From Polytrichum commune (lineage: Eukaryota > Streptophyta > Polytrichopsida > Polytrichales > Polytrichaceae), in assembly GCA_950295325.1 (NCBI GenBank), contig OX485803.1, positions 60,959,554-61,023,553 on the forward strand: a DNA stretch of 64,000 nt. Reading direction: 5' to 3'. The translations under genes were made by a program, and so were the position numbers. Of the stretch, positions 1-11,103 are shown piece by piece (position 1 is the first letter of the stretch; each line of letters begins with the position of its first letter). The notes under the pieces are model-generated. The model was not told the origin of the DNA. It did no database searches and was given only the letters and a program-made list of their open reading frames with translations.

Positions 1-557
1 TCTGCAGCCAAAACAGCTGGATGTTCAAGGTCAATTCTCTGAAGCAATTCCATCTGAGTACACTATTGCAATCACAATCAAGCAATGCGCCATCACATAA
101 TTCACAATCCTTTCAAAGCAAGGGGAAATTGCTGCATACGAGCAGACCTGTCATCCATCCATGTTAAAAACCTAACCCCTATAGATTTGTGGTTGATGCA
201 TTTCAAATGTGCATGCCAGGATCATACGGGATCTTTGAAACTAATTCCAGTATCAAATTATCTTAAATAGTAACCTCCAGCCTGCACACTATTTCAGGGC
301 GTTTTTGTTGGATGAATGACAGGTATGTTCGTATGCAACAATTTCTTCTCACCCCTCTCATGTGCCCCAAGTTACCAGAGCAGCTGATCTTTGCCTTCGG
401 ACCAATATATTCTAGAATAAACAAAATGAGAACAAAAATCCTGCAGAAAAAACGTTATTACCAGATTTTCATTTCTTCCTATAAAACCAGGTGTACATGA
501 CTCTAGAACTAGGCACATACGCCTTTGTCCAGAATGGTTATGTTTCTCTTCCACCAA

Positions 558-3500
558 TCAGGGAATAAACGCCTGTATCAAAAGTTGAAGCCCAATAGGA
601 AAAATGCTTTTGTCAACAACTAACTGTTGTAGTCGCTGCAGACATGGACTTGCTATAGTCTTCGCAGCTAATGGAGAAGCTGGGTCCTGAACAACGCGAA
701 CCAGTACAGATACAACTTTGGAACTACCTAAAGCGCGTCCAACAGAATCAAACTTTACAAGCCTCTCCAGGAGTTTAAAGGCAGCAATATTTCGCATCCA
801 AGTGTCTTCATCTAGAATATCACCTGTTTGACAACATGGAATTATCAAAACATGTCAAGGCAAACAGCTTGCATCAGTAAAAATCAGACTCCTGACAAAC
901 ATAACCACTAAACCCTAAAATGTAAACATGTATTTGAGGTACATACTTCCATGTTTTAGCTGATTATGTCAAAGCAACCCTATCTAAAATCAACTCAGTC
1001 TTCAAGTGCACTTTTTTAACTCACTTGAATAAATTCATTTTATTGAAGATTTGGGTTCAAATACACAGCATAGTTACCTTGGGATGCAAATACATACTTA
1101 GTACTTTGATCATCGATGTCACAGATGGATATAGTTTGATTGTCTACTCAACATAAGATATTGCACTAAATAAACTTTCAGGAACCATAAATATAAAACT
1201 TATGAATTTAAGACTCAGTGAGGCTTGTAGAAATTGTGTATATAAGTTGTAAGGTAAGCAAGCCTTTCATGGTCATTTTTAAATTGAACAGCTATATTTT
1301 AGCAGTGTGTGGTTAGGTATGGACCTAAGACGGACACCAAAAAGACATGTATTTAAAAGAGATTGGTTTACATGCTCAATAATTTATTCACTATTTCCTA
1401 ATTGGGGGGGGGGGGCATATGGCCATTTAATGAGGTCGAGAATCCTGACTTTGATAATAAGAAAGATATTCATATGAGCTCCGAAATTATGATGCAGATG
1501 AGGCAAATGGCTACAAACACAGTTTGGAATTGGCAATCATCTTGCACTAATTGGGTGCTTCACATCCTAGGAGAAGTGGCTGCAGAGCTAACAATGCCCA
1601 TTTAGGGCCTTGCTTACCCAACATTAACCTGCTAAGACTCCTGACTCGCTTAGATCAACAGTTCTGTGAATCAAAATTGGATTTAATTTGTTGAAAAAAC
1701 AGATATGTACACCACAATCAAGCAGCTCACATTGGGGCTCATGAGCAAGAGAATGCGTACCTTGCTGCACCACGGCATCAAGTCGAGAAAGGAGTGCAGA
1801 CTCCACCCCAGCATCTACCATAGCATCTGCATTTGCTCTCTCCATTGCCAAGTTTTCAAGGACCATTGCAGCTTTCTCTGCCTGTAGTGGTGTTCCTGTG
1901 GCCAGGATCTCCAAAAGTGGAGGGAGGCCCCCTGCAGCCACTATCTTGTCCCTGATAAACAACTGATGCTGTGATCAATACCGCTCAAACCTTACATCAA
2001 GAGCTACAAAATATGAGAAGCAGCTGAAGTAGAGCTCAAATTATCACAGTTGCTCATCGTAACACTTTGTCTTTTGGGTTTCCGTTCTTAACTCCAAGCT
2101 TTGCCATACCAGAAGAAGTGGGTAGAATGTGAGATGTAAAGGCTCCAAATGGCAACCTGGAATCAGGTTTGCGTGAAGATATCTCTTCCAATATGTCCTC
2201 TGCTTCTTCCTTAGCACCCTCACTGGAACTCTCCGAAGTCACAATATCCATCAGCCCAGGAATAGCACCAGCTTGAATCTGCCAGAAAAACCTTTTGAGA
2301 TTAGTTTCCAGGAAAGAAGAGATGAGACTTTGATGTTTCCACTGGCGTGAATTATAGTGCTGCTTCATCTTCAAGTCAGTCTAATACTATATGTAATTCC
2401 GAAATGGACATCACAGAATTAGAGGGGCCTTAAAGGCTACTGCCACCTTTCAAAAGTGAATATCTCCAACGGCCACAGGCAAGCTGAGCCACACAAAATC
2501 TCCTCTGAAACAGACATCATAGAAATTAGAGGGGCCTTGAAGGCTACTGCCACCTTTCAAAGGTGAATACCTTGAACGGGTGCAGACAAGCTGATCCACA
2601 CCTAATCTCCCCCAAGGACAAGTCCCTAGGTTTCCACATGGTTGATCAAAAAAATTTCAGTTCAACCTGATACTCCCACTATGATTGGGTGGACCATAGT
2701 GGTAGGTGCACTGAAAATTAATTGCTAAGGTCACTCAAACGAGCACTATTCCAGCCTAAGGCCGCTTAACCTTGGAGTTCTCATGGGATCAAAGTTAAGG
2801 CCTTGGGTTTATGCCACCCATTGATTAGTTACATGGTTACTACTCATACCTGTATGGATTGAAATCTAAGAGGATCTCTCAAGTCCCAACTTCCGACTTC
2901 CTCTTAAATTTATATCTATGCTTATTCAAAAGACACACTTCCGGTTGTAGTGTGTGTATGTATATATATACCTTGACTTCTGATACTAAACTAGTTGATG
3001 GACTAAGAGAACTCACCATCGCATCAATGTCCTCTGCTTTTTGTGAGAATGTAAACAAAGTGCTCACCACCTGTTCCACAATAAGATCAGTTAAGTTGTG
3101 CAGGTATGCAGACCAAAGACATAGGACCAATTTTAGAATATAAACAAACAAATAAATAAAATCGACATGGAAAATGCACAAACTAGGCCTACTATTTGAT
3201 TTTGCAATCATAGAAGAGTAAGACCAACATAACCATAACATTTGGCTGTAAGGAGCTGCCAGTAGTTACTCAAGTATACAGGTTTCATTTAAGACTGGAT
3301 GTATCCCAATTGAGGGCTCACTAATACCCACAATGTGCATACTGAGTTTCTGTCGTACTTCCAGTAGTATAGGCAAACTTGACACATAATTGGCGAAGTT
3401 GCTGCAATATTAGAGTTATCTTTTAACTGAATGGAACTTTTATCAGGAGTTGGTCCCCTTTGACTTCCCGTTGGTTATTTTGCATACAATGTCAATAACT

Positions 3501-6500
3501 TCTTTCCGCTTGTGTTCCATGCTTGGAGGTAGTGTTGAAATTTAAATGAAGAGCAGCCTATTTTGGTTCATTGAGGGCCAAACTCATTTTAGCACCTCTT
3601 GGCAGGCCAAAATGAGTTCGACCCTCAATGAACCAAAATAGAATTTTTTTGTTCAACCCACCACACTAACTCCGAGCATGCACCGCATACTTACCAAAAC
3701 ATGGAAGGTGTTGCATGCAAAACAACCAACTCCCGTCCAGGAGTCATATTTACTTCCAGAATAACGGTACTGTGTGACGTATCTAGGTGGACACATCTAC
3801 ATAAGCTAGTGGAAAGTATTACATCACTTAAAGACCTAGGGTCCCTATATTTGCAAATCGGTAGTCATTAACCAATTTAAGCAACTGTGGTTTCTGGCTC
3901 TCATGTAGTGCAGGAGGTCTATTGATCACAATAGAAATTGAAGCTACAGTAAGGAAAAAAATTGAAGCTGAGTAAACAAGTTTACCGTTTCTTTCGTGGA
4001 TTGCGGGACATCATTGGCCAGTAATATTTCCACCAAGGCAGGTACAGCCCCATGGGCATCGATCGATCTCCTCACTTTCTGGCTAGATATCAGCCCCAAC
4101 ACAATTGCAAACCAAGTCATTTAATTAACCCTGATTGAGATATAAAAGAAAGAACAAGAATCCTCATTCCCAAGTCCAGGTACTCCATTCAGAAAGATAA
4201 TAGTGTCCCCCACCTAGTGATAGATTCAAATGTAGAGGACCAATAAAATACAACATATCTGTGGCCAAGTTCCACTACCAAAATGCAAGAATCCATCAGT
4301 TTTACAAGTGACAACTCTAGTACTATCCAAGATTTTTTAATCCATAACTGCCACAATTTGCATACAGTTATCTTTTGGAAAAGGTAATTTAGACTCGAGC
4401 TCAACTGCTTCCTTGCCTATTGCTCTTGCCTTGCCTTACCTCATGAGATTAGGCATTTGGCCTTATTGTAGACCGTATTAAAAGGTATAATTAAACAATA
4501 GACTGATCCTCTGACTCAACATGACTTTTGGTTAGGAGTTGGTTGTTCTGCATACAACACCTTCCATGTTCAAAAAGTTTTCGGTGTATGCTTGGAGGTA
4601 GTGTGGAGGTTTGAACAAAGAACATTCTATACTGGTTCATTAAGGGTCAAATTGTTTTGGCATGCCAAGAGGTGCTAAAGTGAGTGTGGCCCTCAATGAA
4701 CCAAAATAGGTTGCTCTTCATTCAAATTCAAACACTACCTCCGAGCATGCACCACAAGTGGAAAGACACTATTGACACTGTATGCAAAACGACCAAGGGG
4801 ACATCAAAGGGAACAAACTCCCGATGAAAAGTCACATTGAGTTCAAAAGATCACTCTAACATGCTGTAATGTTTAGTTGAGGGTGCATTCAAAGTCCTTC
4901 ACCTCTTGCCCAACATGTCGAGAGCCAAAGCAGCCGCCTCCATAGATTCTTCATCTCCACAACCCAACATTCGAACTAAATGTGGAACCGCACCCGCTTT
5001 ATGGATCGCCTGTCGAAAATCTTCATTGATGGCAATCTCCGCAAGTGACTCTGCGGCTTTGTGAGCGACAGTTAAATCTTCTAACCCTAAAATCAACACG
5101 AGTCGCGGGATACCTTCCCACCAAGGCATCAATGTGATTTTGTCTTCACTCGGAGAACTCGGCACACCCTCTGCTTTTGCCTTGTACTGCCTCCCATCTT
5201 TTTCAATCACGCCGATACGAGCAAGAAATTGTTGTCGTACTCGGCCCTCAATCGTTAGCCGCGTGGCATCATCAATCGAATGCGCGTCGTCTCCCGTCTT
5301 GAGACCAAGGAGAAGCTCTCCAGCTCCAAACATGGATTTCACAGGGCTCGGAGTTTCAGTAATTTTTATATCTTCAGGTAACGCAGGCGCAACTTCAAGC
5401 AGAGGTTTGAAGGAACTGTAAGCACTGGCTCCTATAAGGGGGACAGGTACCAGCCCAGAATCAACTATAACCAGCCTCTGGTCAAAATCCTTGGCCAGTT
5501 CTAGCAGGGTATTGCGGGCTTCTTGTCGGGTTACTTTTGAGATAGTTGTCTCTTCCAAGAGTATCTTAGCCTGCCACCAAATTCAAAATCTATTATTTCT
5601 TGCAACAAAATATCTTGCATGACTAATATGTTCAGATGGGGCATTAAAAGCTTGAGGCCAAGCCAACTTTAACTCAATGAGACTTTTCATTAGGAGTTGG
5701 TCCCCTATGTTTTTCCATTGGTTGTTATGTCATAGAATATCAATAATTGCTTTCCACTTGTGGTCCATGCTTGAAGGTGTTGGGATTTGAATGAAAAGCA
5801 ACCTATTTTGGGCCAATTCATTTTAGCACCTCTTGACATGCCAAAACTAGTTTGAACCGAAAGAGAATGATAAACCACCACACTACCTCCAAGCATGCAG
5901 CGCAAACTTACCGAACATGTAAGGTGTCGTGTTCAAAACAGCCAACTCCCAACCAATAGTCCCATTTGAGTTAAAGGATGATTCTAATATGTTCAGATGG
6001 GACATTAAAAGCTTGAGGTCACTTCCTGCACCTTTCATCATAATCCAACAACCTCCACTTCCATGACTTGGCTTTCAATTGACACATTAAAGTAGTCCTT
6101 CAACTCGATGGGACTTTTGATCGAGAGTTGGTTGTTTTCCATAAGCACCTTTCATGTTCAGTAAGTTTGCGCTGCATGCTTGGAGGTAGTGTGGTGGTTT
6201 GAACAAAAAACATTCTATTTAGGTTCCTTGAGGTTCAAACTCGTTTTTGGCATGCCAAAACGTACTAAATTGGCCCTCAATAAACTAAAATAGGTTGCTC
6301 TTCATTCAAATCCCAACATTACCTTTAAGCAAGCACCACAAGTGTAAATCAATTATTGAAAGTATTTGTATGCAAACAACCAATGTGAAATCATAAGGGA
6401 CCAAAAGTCCAATTGAGTCAAAGGATAACTTTGTTACATATGATGAAACCCTCAAATAATCAGTAGTCATCTTTGCAACACAAGTCAAAACCAAGCTTGC

Positions 6501-7124
6501 AAGGAGGCTGTGTATCAAGTAAAAGCAACTACTTCCATATCTTCCCTAAAGCAGAAGAACACACTCAAGGACAACCGTATTTCAAGGAGTAGAATCGGTC
6601 GAAAGACAAGAGGCAGAATGTGAAGAGATTTCTTTATGCAAAGGGACTCACAAATTTTGGAATAACTCCAGCTTTCGTTAGAATTGTGTGGTTGCAAGGG
6701 CTGCATGACAAATTTGCTAGAACGCCCACAGCTGCTTCCTTTTCCACCTCTCCTTCTGAGTCCACTGTGGCTAGTAATACTTGAACAAGCTCAAGTTCAG
6801 CAATTTTTGTCCTCACCCTTTCATCACATGAAAGGTTCCAGAGCACAGATAATGCCTGCTCTCTCACCTGTTCCAACATCACAAATGTCTTAAATAGCTC
6901 CTTATTTTTACAATTGTCACCATGGGCTTTAACATTTTCCCCATTTCAAAAAAAATTTAGAGCCTCTAATACTTAAGGAAGCATCCATATTCTGGCTTGA
7001 GGCCCCTGATGTTTGCCAGGTAAGAAAAATGATGCAGGCATACTTTCCTTCTGAACAATATACTGCAGATGCACAAGACATCATAATGTAAAAATTAAAA
7101 ACAAAAATGGAAACAAAACAAAAC

Positions 7125-7155
<31 letters not shown>

Positions 7156-9684
7156 GACACACACGACACACACGACACACATCTGGCTAAATGCTCTTGT
7201 GCCCTATAGAAGACCTTAGTCCAGAATTCATAACAATTGGTCAGAGAACAGGTTTGTCTAGTGCAGGAAGATCAAATGCAACTCCTAACTGCTAAATAAA
7301 AGGATCATCACACCTCTCAGTCATGCGAATAACAAGTCTGTCCCAACAGCACATTGAGAATGCACGTACAAATATGCTCATTTTTAAGGCAAATTAGCTT
7401 CATAGATCTGCCTTCGTTTACTCTGGAAAAGCCAGAGACGATGTTCATTTCATGAGAAAACTGATATTTAGATTCTGGAAAGGGAAAAATTTGGCTCACA
7501 TCAGTTGAAATTGTGCGGCGGGTGAGCAAGCCCGCTATCTCTTCCACTGCCCCAGCATTAACCACAAGCGATCTGTCCATCAAACCCACATTTCTTTTAC
7601 AACCTCCATATCACAAACATCAACAAACAACACCTTGATGACTTAACCCTAAAAGGTCCAAGACACCCAATATGGGTTTCAACATGTCATTTGGAGAGGC
7701 TAAAGTTCACCTCTTGATATTTTTAGCTAGCTTCAAAGATGACCATATTTAAAATTAGCACATTTATTGTAAGCATTATTCCAATCGGATCGTAGATATG
7801 TAGAATGAATTATAGGCAGGTTTGGATTCACATACAAAACCTAGACTCAAATGCGTACCTTGTATATTTAATCACCATTGTCACATATGACTTTGTTTTC
7901 TCCTCTTTTTCAAAGGTTGTGCTAACTATGGAATCAATACCATAGACCAAATATAATATTACTTCAATAACTTGTTGGAGCTTTGTACAAACACACCCCT
8001 GGTCCTTTCAGGGTAAAGGTGGCAAGTAGTAAAAAGGTGAAGCTTACCTGCACTCCTCGTTTGCGGAGATGTTACGAAGTAATCCAGCTGCTGCCTCCGC
8101 TGTTATCTGGCTCTCGGAAGGCAAAAGAGCCACAATCAAAGTCAAGCACCCTGGAAACATGACAATTTCCTTTACTTTGTCAGCTCCTGCCATCGAATGA
8201 CGCCAAAGAGCCAACACAGCATTTTCCCGGTCCTCTGCGGGGTTGTCCAGCCCTAACAAACGGACGAAGAGTCCAACATAACCCTCTTGCACTTCAAGCC
8301 CGGTTTTGTGACCGGAAGTCTTGTCATGGCTAACTTGTTCATAATTGATCCCAATGAAGCCACCTGATTTGCCATCAGCATTTACACCCTGCAGTAAGAA
8401 GGGATCGGTTAGTTTGGCAACCAACCATCAATGTACCACTACAGGCTTCGTATCTATGTTTTAGAGTATAATATAGAGAAGTAAATCCTTGCAAGTATCG
8501 ATGTTCAAACAACACTTACAGATAAAGGTAAACATTATATCATAAATAAAAATCAAAAGAGATAGTTCATCCAAACGCTTTTAAAGTTACATGCTCAAAC
8601 AAAGAAATCAGAAATTACATGAAATAGGAAACAAACCACACATCCCCACTGACTTCATCAGTTCCCAACTGACAGTGGATCTACTATCTCTAGAGGTAGC
8701 GATGGGAAGACTCAAGCAAATAGTTGGATAGGATGTATACGCAGACCTCAATTTTGACACTGGAAACCAGGAGGATAAGAGAAAACCCTGAAGTAGGAAA
8801 AAACAAAACCCAGAGGTTCAGTTTATTTGAGAAAGCACCCTATGATTACTATGACATAGAAAAGATATGCATTTACTGCAAAAGGAGTGTCTTACTGAGA
8901 ATTCCACACATTGTATGGTGCACAGAATAACAAGTATGCAGCAGCTTGTACTACATTTGAAGCTCTTAGGTTGCAAGTATAAGATTAAAACTCTGATTCT
9001 GCATCCATAATATCATTGTCCTGAAAGGGAACTGTTTTGAAGTTACAAGCAGATTGTTGTATACATGTGTACTCAGACCTCAATCTCAAGAGAAAGAAAC
9101 CAAGAGAGATAAGACAAAACCCAAAAGTTCAGTTTCTTCAAGAAATAACCATTTTGCTTTAAATGAAAGATATTAACTTACTACAAAAGGGAAGTCCTAC
9201 TGAGAATTCCACACATTATATGTTGAACAGCATAGAAAGTATGCAGCAGCCTGTATAATATTTGAAGCTCTTAGATAATGGCAAGTATGAGATTAAAAAC
9301 TCTATCATTTAACATTAATAAAATCTTTGCTCTGAAGTCACAGAGTGCCATACCAAAGAGACTACTGACCAGGTGTTCTACAATCTCCTCGGTGCCAGCA
9401 GGCAATGTTTGCCACGAACTGCCTTTCGATGATTCACCATCGCCCATTTCTTCACCATTATTTCCCTCCACAGCTTTTGCTACCACATTCCGCATTTTCG
9501 AGCTCCATGTTGGCTTGCAAGTCCGGACAGCAGGGTCTTTGGAACGACTACTCCTTTTGCTGCAAAGTTTTGGGTTGCCATAGAAAACAGGGATCCAGTT
9601 CGGAACAAAGACAACATTCTGGTGGACAGCCACATTTCTTGCTCTTGAAATCGAGGTCCAAGAGGGGGAATAGGACATCTCCAT
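558..9684 (-). CDS. Armadillo-repeat protein, probably plastid-targeted, 10 exons
   Basis: Ten exons on the minus strand join in phase to 811 codons plus TGA: 9370-9684, 8048-8388, 7500-7572, 6652-6867, 4903-5570, 3986-4082, 3017-3070, 2064-2278, 1761-1951, 558-823. Most junctions show clear GT/AG signals; the exon 1 donor (GTCAGT) and exon 8 donor (GTTACG) are weaker and were chosen because they keep phase. The product starts with a Ser/Arg/Val-rich leader typical of a transit peptide, followed by ARM repeats such as AGAVEEIAGLL, LSVLWNLSCDERVR and AAVGVLANLS. A plant-specific insert in the long fifth exon includes ELLLGLKTGDDAHSIDDA and QQFLARIGVIE. More ARM repeats follow to the C-terminus. 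Length and order match the plant ARM-repeat superfamily proteins of about 830 aa of the At1g23180 type (from memory). The molecular function is not established; ARM solenoids usually bind proteins. Introns are rich in MITEs. The ATG at 9684 is the first that gives an in-frame leader. Confidence 0.87.
2407..2620. repeat. Tandem duplication, ~106 bp, in ARM-gene intron 7
   Basis: Two adjacent similar copies start at 2407 and 2513, each beginning gacatcayagaa and containing aggggcctt and ctactgccacctttcaaa. They lie in the intron between the 3017-3070 and 2064-2278 exons. Non-coding. Confidence 0.75.
3421..3756. mobile_element. Foldback MITE, family 1 copy A (intron)
   Basis: The copy is palindromic over nearly its whole length. 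The ends read aggagttggtcccc and the inverse ccaactcccgtcc. The centre (about 3560-3642) is an almost perfect dyad, with attttggttcattgaggg facing ccctcaatgaaccaaaat around a short spacer. It encodes nothing. Three related copies lie within the next 3 kb of the same gene. Confidence 0.82.
4512..4844. mobile_element. Foldback MITE, family 1 copy B (intron, inverted)
   Basis: Same family as the copy at 3421-3756, in the opposite orientation: it opens with ttaggagttggttgttctgc and contains the central ggttcattaagg and ccctcaatgaaccaaaatag blocks. It ends in aagtcacattgagtt, a degenerate inverse of its start. Confidence 0.8.
5623..6019. repeat. 35-bp direct repeats flanking MITE copy C
   Basis: A block starting ctaatatgttcagatggg and continuing through cattaaaagcttgagg occurs at 5623-5658 and again at 5984-6019, one base differing. 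The pair brackets the MITE copy between them. It is far longer than a normal target-site duplication, so it probably arose by local duplication or by insertion into an existing tandem pair. Confidence 0.7.
5670..5974. mobile_element. Foldback MITE, family 1 copy C (intron)
   Basis: Starts ttaactcaatgagactttt and ends in the inverse, cccatttgagttaa. It shares the aggagttggtcccct end and the internal catgcttgaaggt and acctccaagcatgc blocks with the other three copies. Orientation is as copy A. Confidence 0.8.
6098..6424. mobile_element. Foldback MITE, family 1 copy D (intron, inverted)
   Basis: Starts tcaactcgatgggactttt and ends aaaagtccaattgagtca, a good terminal inverted repeat. Internal gcatgcttggaggtagtgtg and cctcaataaactaaaatagg mark it as the same family. 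Orientation is as copy B. Confidence 0.8.
7126..7183. repeat. (CA)n microsatellite in ARM-gene intron
   Basis: An uninterrupted CA run is followed by three acacacga-type variants. The Cys/Val-rich frame it opens on the minus strand is a low-complexity artefact. Confidence 0.95.
8742..9310. repeat. Diverged tandem duplication, ~332 bp, in ARM-gene intron 1
   Basis: cagacctcaat, aaaacccaraggttcagttt, actgagaattccacaca, tatgcagcagc and tttgaagctctta recur in the same order from 8742 and from 9074. A direct tandem duplication inside the first intron; no coding capacity seen. Confidence 0.75.
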
Positions 9685-10515
9685 TTTGGGTAAATAACTA
9701 AATCTCAAGCTCTGGTGTACATGATCGGTGCACAAAAGCATGCAAAAGTTCTGAGAAAAAAATCTCAACTCCAATTTCAATTCTGCTGCTATTGCAATGT
9801 TGATGCTGCATAGGAAAGGCAAAACTATGTGAGCAGTACCACAAAGTACATGATTCTTGGCAAATTTACAATGACGTGAAGTAGACCGAAACAAGAAAAA
9901 GGACCTATACTATAACCTCGGCAGGAAAAAAGCTTGGCCCTCCAGGGTGAACACCATCCCAAAATCCCTTCAACATCTCCCAAAACAAACTACCAAACAA
10001 ACAAAAACCCTAATGTGAGATGAATTTGCGACAGAACAGCACTCCCAACCTTCACAAACCGAAATTTTGTCGAAACCTTGTGCACTCCGCCTAAGCACGA
10101 CACCAAATCGAAATCCTGGAATCAATTTCCGGATGGCACAATGTTAAAAGAAATCCTCAAAGTGTAATATGAGATAATTTTAGGAGCTAGGTACTCAAAA
10201 AGATGGGTTGTGCATCTCCTGCCATAGCCAGGCTCTCAAATACTTAGGCGGGCCTCTCTTACCCGGGTATACCCGCGGATATCCATATATCCGGGTATAA
10301 GCTGATTTGACGAGGCAGTACGTGCTAACTTATCTCTTGCGTTCCTGCGCTTGCCACTTGGCATTGACAGGCCGCTTTTGAGCGGCTTTAGGGCTCTCAC
10401 CAGGGTCATCCAGAGTGGATGATAAAGCGTTCATCGAGTCTACAACCCTTCCGGACAAAGACTAATATCTAACCCGAAATAGTGAGCGTTCTATAGTGGA
10501 CACCAATTTTTGTGG
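9685..10515. other. Upstream region of the ARM-repeat gene
   Basis: Presumed promoter and 5' leader of the minus-strand ARM gene. No TATA box can be assigned with confidence. Around 10255-10310 there is a GC-rich dyad, acccgggtatacccgcgg facing atccgggtata. No open frame of note. Confidence 0.4.
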
Positions 10516-10520
10516 GCGTA

Positions 10521-11103
10521 ACTACACTATTTTGTCTAATTAGTGTGGGTTTCCATTCAGAGTAGCATGTTGCTATAACTTTTCACCGACATTATCGTTT
10601 TTTGGCCAACTAAGTTATATCATATTCTTTGGTGTGCATACTAACTACACTAAAATGCAACATTTAGTGTCACCAATTCTAATTGTCTTTGCTCAATACT
10701 AATTGCAAACCGCAACATAGTGTCACCAACACTAAATGTTAAATCAACATTATTTTTCATTCCTTGTAATTTTTGGGGGGGATTATAGATTTACAATGGT
10801 GCAATTATTGTCATTTACCAAGTGATTTTCATCCAATTTCCAATCATGCATAACAATATTTCATCACAAGTTGTTGACAAGAGAAGGTAGGGCTTTGACC
10901 AATGGATGAACTCATCCGTCATCCATGACAATATTCGTTCACCTATTCATAAGGAGTGCCATTTGAAAAGTTACCATAGTGACACTCAATATCATATTTA
11001 GTGTACTTGTGTTATTTGGCTAAGAAATGGTACTCTCAGTAAAAAGTTATAGCAGCACTTTACTCCAAATTGTAAACCACACTAATAAGACAAAATAGTG
11101 TAG
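10521..11103. mobile_element. Foldback/TIR element, GTAACTACACTA family
   Basis: The left arm (about 10521-10590) reads actacactattttgtctaat, then tagtgtgggttt and gctataactttt. The right arm (about 11036-11103) is its inverse: aaagttatagcagcac, then ccacactaataagaca and aaatagtgtag. The interior has no ORF but repeats aacatttagtgtcacc-type motifs in both orientations. A related, shorter copy is at 55300-55520. Confidence 0.78.

Noticed and set aside
6929-7180. Cys/Val-rich ORF
   Set aside because: Translation of a CA microsatellite.
9347-9352. GTATGG as donor of ARM-gene exon 1
   Set aside because: A good-looking donor but it puts the next exon out of phase; GTCAGT at 9369 keeps 315 nt in frame.
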